Source: Berkiella sp964606325
GTDB lineage: Bacteria; Pseudomonadota; Gammaproteobacteria; Berkiellales; Berkiellaceae
Length of the DNA: 18,393 nucleotides
Direction of reading: 5' to 3'
Assembly: GCA_964606325.1 (NCBI GenBank)
Contig: CAZSGE010000051.1
Location: forward strand, 1 to 18,393
The notes under the pieces are model-generated. The model saw nothing but the letters and a program-made list of their open reading frames with translations, did no database searches and was not told the origin of the DNA. The position numbers were made by a program, and so were the translations under genes. This document shows positions 14,995 to 18,393 of this stretch, piece by piece. Positions within the stretch are counted from its first letter, which is position 1. The number at the start of each line of letters is the position of its first letter.

Positions 14995-16035
14995 ATGAAA
15001 TCAGAAATGTTATTTTCACGACGGCAAAAGTTGAATTTTCAGAAATGGTCTTGTTTTTGTGCCGTGTTTTTCAGTGCATTCTTGCAAGCACAATATCTCA
15101 GTTTATGTGTTCCTGCATCTGTCGTTAGCATAATTGTCCCTTTAGCGTTGTTGTTCTCATTTTTTCTTATTTTTGTTTTAAATCTCTATGAAAAAAAGCT
15201 TTCAATAACGAATAAGCTTGATATTAGCAATAATAAAGAAATGCAACTCAGTCGTATTGTTCGCATGCTAAGTAACAAAATAGGCGTAATTTCACCAAGT
15301 GTTGAAATTGTTAAAGCAACTTTGCCTAAGGTTAATTTAGAAGCAGGTATTATCGGATTTCCCCATGAGAAGACACTATTCATTTCAGCTGATTTGCTTA
15401 AGGTATACCAAAATGGTTTAACTGCGGCCTCCTTGAAAGCATTAATTGCCCATGAGCTATCTCATCTCAAACAGCATGATCCTTTGGTTTGTTTTATGCT
15501 CTATGGCGCAAAAATCACCTTGTATTTTTTGGTTATATTTTCTTTATCTTTTTCACCTATAGGAACGCTAGCTTTGTTGCAATCAGTTGCGACAAGTTGT
15601 GTTTTAATTTTGAGTCAAGAGCTTTTTTATGCAGGATTTTCTCGAGCAAAAGAAAGTCTTGCTGATTTAGGGGCAATTGATATAACGCGAAATCCACTAT
15701 CCGTTGTGAGATTTATATATGACAACTATTTGCAATATTTATATTGGGGTAAATTAGTTCTTGAAAATGAAAGAGCTTCTCAAACACATTTTACAGAACT
15801 GAGTGCTGAAATGCAGGCACTATTAAAAATAAAGCACCGTGAATTAACATCCAGAAATTTTCGTAAGATATATCATTTCTTAGAAAAGAATGCTCGCGAT
15901 GAGGTTGAGATTGCGCCACATGTTCAGTTAAAGAAATATTGTCTTACGTGGTTTAATACCCATCCGACCATTAAGGAACGAACAATACTATGCGAACAAA
16001 GCGTACTATGCTCCAGTTTGCGTAATAGATTGTGA
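14995..16035 (+). CDS. M48-family membrane zinc metallopeptidase (HtpX-like)
   Basis: This 346-residue protein carries the M48 peptidase set: HELSH at 153-157 (zinc ligands His153 and His157, catalytic Glu154), third ligand Glu220 in SRAKESLAD, and THPTIKER at 322-329, the family's HP-x(4)-R block. Two N-terminal hydrophobic segments (about 21-38 and 40-64) and two after the active-site helix (about 165-185 and 189-210) match the topology of HtpX-type inner-membrane proteases. It differs from classical HtpX by its diverged N-terminus, so I give no symbol. Such enzymes degrade damaged or misassembled membrane proteins. The ATG at 14995 has no good ribosome-binding site; Met5 (15007) is an alternative. 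It is divergent from the giant gene, with a 153-bp AT-rich gap containing the palindrome TGTATATACA (14941-14950). Confidence 0.88.
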   Translation: MKSEMLFSRRQKLNFQKWSCFCAVFFSAFLQAQYLSLCVPASVVSIIVPLALLFSFFLIFVLNLYEKKLSITNKLDISNNKEMQLSRIVRMLSNKIGVISPSVEIVKATLPKVNLEAGIIGFPHEKTLFISADLLKVYQNGLTAASLKALIAHELSHLKQHDPLVCFMLYGAKITLYFLVIFSLSFSPIGTLALLQSVATSCVLILSQELFYAGFSRAKESLADLGAIDITRNPLSVVRFIYDNYLQYLYWGKLVLENERASQTHFTELSAEMQALLKIKHRELTSRNFRKIYHFLEKNARDEVEIAPHVQLKKYCLTWFNTHPTIKERTILCEQSVLCSSLRNRL

Positions 16036-16079
16036 AGTTGCTAGGCAAACATTCAACATTCTATTAAAATTATCATTAT

Positions 16080-16085
16080 TATAAT
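16080..16085 (+). promoter_or_regulatory. Possible -10 element of the acetyltransferase operon
   Basis: A perfect TATAAT lies 38 bases before the ATG at 16123, placing transcription near 16092. No good -35 is seen at normal spacing, so activation or a chance match in AT-rich DNA are both possible. Confidence 0.3.
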
Positions 16086-16122
16086 TATCGTCTAAACTCT
16101 GTATGTTAACTTACACAAATAT

Positions 16123-16740
16123 ATGGCGCATGGTATGCAAAAAGGACCGATTCCTCTTAAAGTCATTAAAACCCAACGTGTATTAATTCGCCCAGTGCGC
16201 TCGACGGATGCTTCGCTGATGCACGAAGCGATGAAAGCGAGTTTTGAGGATCTCAAACAATGGATGCCGTGGGCGCAGTCGCTTGCTTCCCTAAGAGACA
16301 CGGAAGTATATCTATTACATGGTGAAAGAATTTGGAGTTCTCCAGCTCATGAAGGGGTGGAGCAACCCTTGCAAATAATGGATCCGACTAATCGTCATTA
16401 CCTTGGGGCGACTGGTATTAAACCCGCAAATTTATCCATACCCAGTTTTGAAATCGGCTATTGGGTAAATAAGCAGTATGCAGGCCAGGGTATTATTACA
16501 GAAGCGATGAATGTTTTAACGCGCTATTTATTTCAAGTACTTAAAGCACAGCGTGTTGAAATCAATTGTGAAGAGAAAAATCTTAAGAGTGCAAAAGTTG
16601 CCCAAAGACTAAATTATGAATTGGAAGGACGCCTTCGTAATCACCGCTTTGATGCAACAGGTAAAAATGTTACCCAATCTTTAATATATTCATGTATTGA
16701 TATCTCCACTTTGCCGCCGATGCTGTTTCATTGGGAATAA
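16123..16740 (+). CDS. GNAT-family N-acetyltransferase (RimJ/RimL type)
   Basis: This 205-residue protein fits the Acetyltransf_3 / RimJ-RimL branch of the GNAT superfamily. It opens with the branch's strand motif TQRVLIRPVRSTDA (17-30), has HYLGATGI near 92-99, the core strand FEIGYWVNKQYAGQG (109-123) with the acetyl-CoA-binding Q-x-x-G-x-G, and the late helix CEEKNLKSAKVAQRLNYELEGR (149-170) with the Asn and Ser typical of the family. It would transfer acetyl from acetyl-CoA to an amino group, in this branch often the N-terminus of a ribosomal protein, though small molecules or toxins are possible. No ribosome-binding site is visible at 16123; an ATG at 16135 is an alternative. It is the first gene of an operon with the SMR transporter (20 bp on) and the TTL-like ligase. 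Confidence 0.9.
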   Translation: MAHGMQKGPIPLKVIKTQRVLIRPVRSTDASLMHEAMKASFEDLKQWMPWAQSLASLRDTEVYLLHGERIWSSPAHEGVEQPLQIMDPTNRHYLGATGIKPANLSIPSFEIGYWVNKQYAGQGIITEAMNVLTRYLFQVLKAQRVEINCEEKNLKSAKVAQRLNYELEGRLRNHRFDATGKNVTQSLIYSCIDISTLPPMLFHWE

Positions 16741-16760
16741 ATTCTCACAGGGAATAGAAA

Positions 16761-17090
16761 TTGCAATATGTTTATTTGTTAATAGCAATTGTGGCTGAAG
16801 TTATAGCGACAAGTGCGTTAAAGACAGCACATGAGTTTACTAAATTGGTTCCCTCATTTGTTGTTATCATTGGCTATGTCATTGCGTTTTATTTTCTCTC
16901 ACTATCTTTAAGAAATATTCCCTTAGGTGTTGCGTATGCCATTTGGTCGGGGCTTGGTATTTGTCTTGTCGCTTTGGTAGGTTACTTTTACTATAAACAA
17001 GCGCTTGATGCAGCTGCTATCATTGGTATTTTCATGATTGTTTTAGGTGTTATTACGATTCAAGTGTTTTCTAAGTCAATTGCGCACTGA
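16761..17090 (+). CDS. Small multidrug resistance (SMR) transporter, EmrE-like
   Basis: This 109-residue protein has the four-helix build and length of SMR drug/proton antiporters. Helix 1 carries the essential carboxylate Glu13 in AEVIATSALK (Glu14 in EmrE); Tyr39 and Trp62 match EmrE Tyr40 and Trp63; and RNIPLGVAYAIWSGLG is the family signature before and within helix 3. It would work as an antiparallel dimer in the inner membrane, exporting cationic amphiphiles, quaternary ammonium compounds or guanidinium in exchange for protons. The start is a TTG at 16761, chosen because AGGGA (16749-16753) lies seven bases upstream and the N-terminus then aligns with family members. It is the middle gene of the operon, 20 bp after the acetyltransferase and 12 bp before the TTL-like gene. 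EmrE-type and guanidinium-exporter (Gdx) subtypes cannot be told apart with certainty here. Confidence 0.93.
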   Translation: MQYVYLLIAIVAEVIATSALKTAHEFTKLVPSFVVIIGYVIAFYFLSLSLRNIPLGVAYAIWSGLGICLVALVGYFYYKQALDAAAIIGIFMIVLGVITIQVFSKSIAH

Positions 17091-17102
17091 GGCATAATAA
17101 AG

Positions 17103-18158
17103 ATGCCCACCCCAACTTTTTATTTTTTCTCATCAAGAATGGCCACCAAATTTCATATCGCAAAAAGATTATTAGCGATGGGTTGGCAAGAATTAACCAC
17201 AGATAAAAGCGCTTTATTTACTGACGAAAATTTAGTACTTAATGATGACATATCTCAGGTGCTGGAATTTAAACATCTATTAGCTCAACTGGTTACTAAG
17301 CATTGCAAAAATCTTATGCCGATTTCCTATTGTGTCAACGATGATAATTATTCGCAGGTGTTGGCGAGGATCATCTATGTACATTATATGGTTAATAATC
17401 GCTATCAGCATGAGGTAAAAGATCTGAAGTGGATATTAAAACCTTCGATGTTAAACAATGGTGATAATATTTATTTGTTTAATAATATTGAAGAGTTAAA
17501 AGCTCATTTTTCATCAACTAAAAGGTTGGGCGGTGAGCATGTAATTCAACAATATATCCCAAATCCTGATTTAATCAATAATCGTAAGTACACTTTTAGA
17601 GTGTCTGGCGTTTTCACAAATTTCGCAGGGGTTTATTTATATAAGCAAGGGTATGTCAACATCAGTGCTCTAGACTTTGATTTAAATGACAGATTTGTGA
17701 ATAAGAAAGTTCACATTACGAATTATGTTTTAGACGGTGAATTTGCGAACATAGAGCAACGCTCAACACAAACACTACCACAGTTTGATAAGATTTATCA
17801 GCAAATGTGTTCTATTGTTCATCAAGTGTTAAGTGCGCTGCTAAAAGAACACCCTGAATATTTAAAGCCACAAAAGCTTAAAAAGTTCGAAATTTTTGGG
17901 TTTGATTTTATTTTGGATGATAAAGGTAAACTTTGGCTGCTTGAAATCAATCAAGCGCCAGATGCACCTACTTTTGAGGAAAATAAGCTGGATCCCATTT
18001 TGTGGGAACCATTTTGGCAAGATATTATCGATGAATTTGTTGTGCCGATTGCCTTAAATACCCCTCCCAAGAGAAGCTATGCGCATTATCAGCAAATATT
18101 ATCAGCAAAAGCATCCTATTCTCTGTGGCGAAGTTTGTTAAAAAAACTTATGCCCTAA
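17103..18158 (+). CDS. Tubulin-tyrosine-ligase-like (TTL/TTLL) ATP-grasp ligase
   Basis: This 351-residue protein shows the ordered motifs of the TTL family (PF03133): WILKPS with the ATP-binding Lys113; VIQQYI at 147-152 before the adenine pocket; NRKYTFRVSGVF at 160-171, corresponding to the K-[FY]-D-x-R block; VHITN at 203-207, the family's H-[LI]-T-N; and FGFDFILDDKGKLWLLEINQAP at 265-286 with metal-binding Asp268, Glu281 and Asn283. Such enzymes use ATP to join an amino acid to a protein carboxylate: Tyr to the tubulin tail (TTL), or Glu or Gly side chains (TTLL). No signal peptide or membrane span is visible. Start ATG at 17103 follows GAGG by ten bases. It is the last gene of the acetyltransferase-SMR operon. 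Whether it modifies a host protein or a bacterial peptide or protein is unknown; the missing Asp in the K-F-D-x-R block (Thr here) is notable. Confidence 0.88.
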   Translation: MPTPTFYFFSSRMATKFHIAKRLLAMGWQELTTDKSALFTDENLVLNDDISQVLEFKHLLAQLVTKHCKNLMPISYCVNDDNYSQVLARIIYVHYMVNNRYQHEVKDLKWILKPSMLNNGDNIYLFNNIEELKAHFSSTKRLGGEHVIQQYIPNPDLINNRKYTFRVSGVFTNFAGVYLYKQGYVNISALDFDLNDRFVNKKVHITNYVLDGEFANIEQRSTQTLPQFDKIYQQMCSIVHQVLSALLKEHPEYLKPQKLKKFEIFGFDFILDDKGKLWLLEINQAPDAPTFEENKLDPILWEPFWQDIIDEFVVPIALNTPPKRSYAHYQQILSAKASYSLWRSLLKKLMP

Positions 18159-18209
18159 TTTACCTTCGCTTAACGATAAATGGTAACTGTTCATTTATTA
18201 CCACGTATG

Positions 18210-18239
18210 AATTAATCAGTTTTGATTAATTTTCTTTTT
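18210..18239 (+). terminator. Intrinsic terminator of the GNAT-SMR-TTL operon
   Basis: AATTAATCA (18210-18218) and TGATTAATT (18223-18231) form a perfect 9-bp stem with a 4-nt loop, followed by TTCTTTTT. The stem is AT-rich and so fairly weak, but its position 51 bases after the last stop and the T-rich tail support the call. A smaller hairpin TGGTAA/TTACCA (18181-18186 with 18198-18203) precedes it. Confidence 0.65.
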
Positions 18240-18267
18240 AAATCATCAAATTAGGTATTTCAAAAGT

Positions 18268-18289
18268 GCAATGAACGTTCGCTCATTGC
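18268..18289. promoter_or_regulatory. Operator-like imperfect palindrome near the right edge
   Basis: A 22-bp imperfect palindrome has perfect 7-bp arms GCAATGA and TCATTGC flanking an 8-bp CG-containing centre (ACGTTCGC). Size and symmetry suit a TetR- or LysR-type regulator. It lies after the operon terminator, so it probably controls a gene that begins to the right of the window. It does not share the arms of the palindromes at 120-135 and 472-487. Confidence 0.4.
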
Positions 18290-18393
18290 GTCATTTAAAT
18301 TCAGTTTTTGATCTGTTTTTTTTTCTAATGGTGATTTTGTACAGTAGCTATGGTGTCAACGCTGGACTATCTCAAATATTGTGACCTAGAAAC

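Noticed and set aside
18350..18393. Start of a partial plus-strand gene (ATG at 18350, open to the window end)
   Set aside because: Only 14 codons, no ribosome-binding site and no clear promoter; cannot be told from chance.

Overview
The window is AT-rich bacterial DNA that reads as accessory chromosome of a host-associated gammaproteobacterium, most likely of the Legionellales type (Legionella, Coxiella or Berkiella relatives). No rRNA or other marker gene is present, so this is inferred from content. Ordinary enzymes and transporters are interleaved with proteins typical of intracellular bacteria: a membrane-anchored OTU-like cysteine protease, a 1877-residue ankyrin/coiled-coil protein, a tubulin-tyrosine-ligase-like ATP-grasp enzyme, and several secreted-effector-like proteins with no recognisable family. 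I see no transposase, integrase, CRISPR array, tRNA or rRNA.

Layout. (1) 1-1961, plus strand: a small peptide gene with a bacteriocin-type double-glycine leader, a TetR-family regulator, and a secreted phosphodiester-glycosidase-like protein. Matching GTGAG-N6-CTCAC palindromes lie on the probable promoters of the peptide gene and of tetR, which suggests one small regulon. (2) 2027-2652, minus strand: a lysine-rich helical protein of unknown function with its own terminator. (3) 2694-3780: a probable gene remnant carrying a promoter, then a TIGR01777-family epimerase. (4) 3893-5806: the OTU-like protease with a C-terminal membrane hairpin and a strong intrinsic terminator. (5) 5881-7507: a saccharopine-dehydrogenase-like oxidoreductase and a DUF2269-like membrane protein, one operon. 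(6) 7500-14841, minus strand: the giant ankyrin/coiled-coil gene followed by a 545-residue membrane protein; the latter overlaps the DUF2269-like gene tail-to-tail by 8 bp. (7) 14995-16035: an M48 membrane metallopeptidase, divergent from the giant gene. (8) 16123-18239: a tight operon of a GNAT acetyltransferase, an SMR multidrug transporter and a TTL-like ligase, ending in an AT-rich terminator. (9) 18240-18393: non-coding as far as visible, with an operator-like palindrome.

The most attractive leads are the operator-linked bacteriocin-like/TetR/glycosidase locus, the OTU-like protease with more than 350 residues between its catalytic Cys and His, the TTL-like ligase in a bacterial operon, and the giant minus-strand gene with its membrane-protein partner. 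Names at family level rest on motifs read by eye; no database search was possible.
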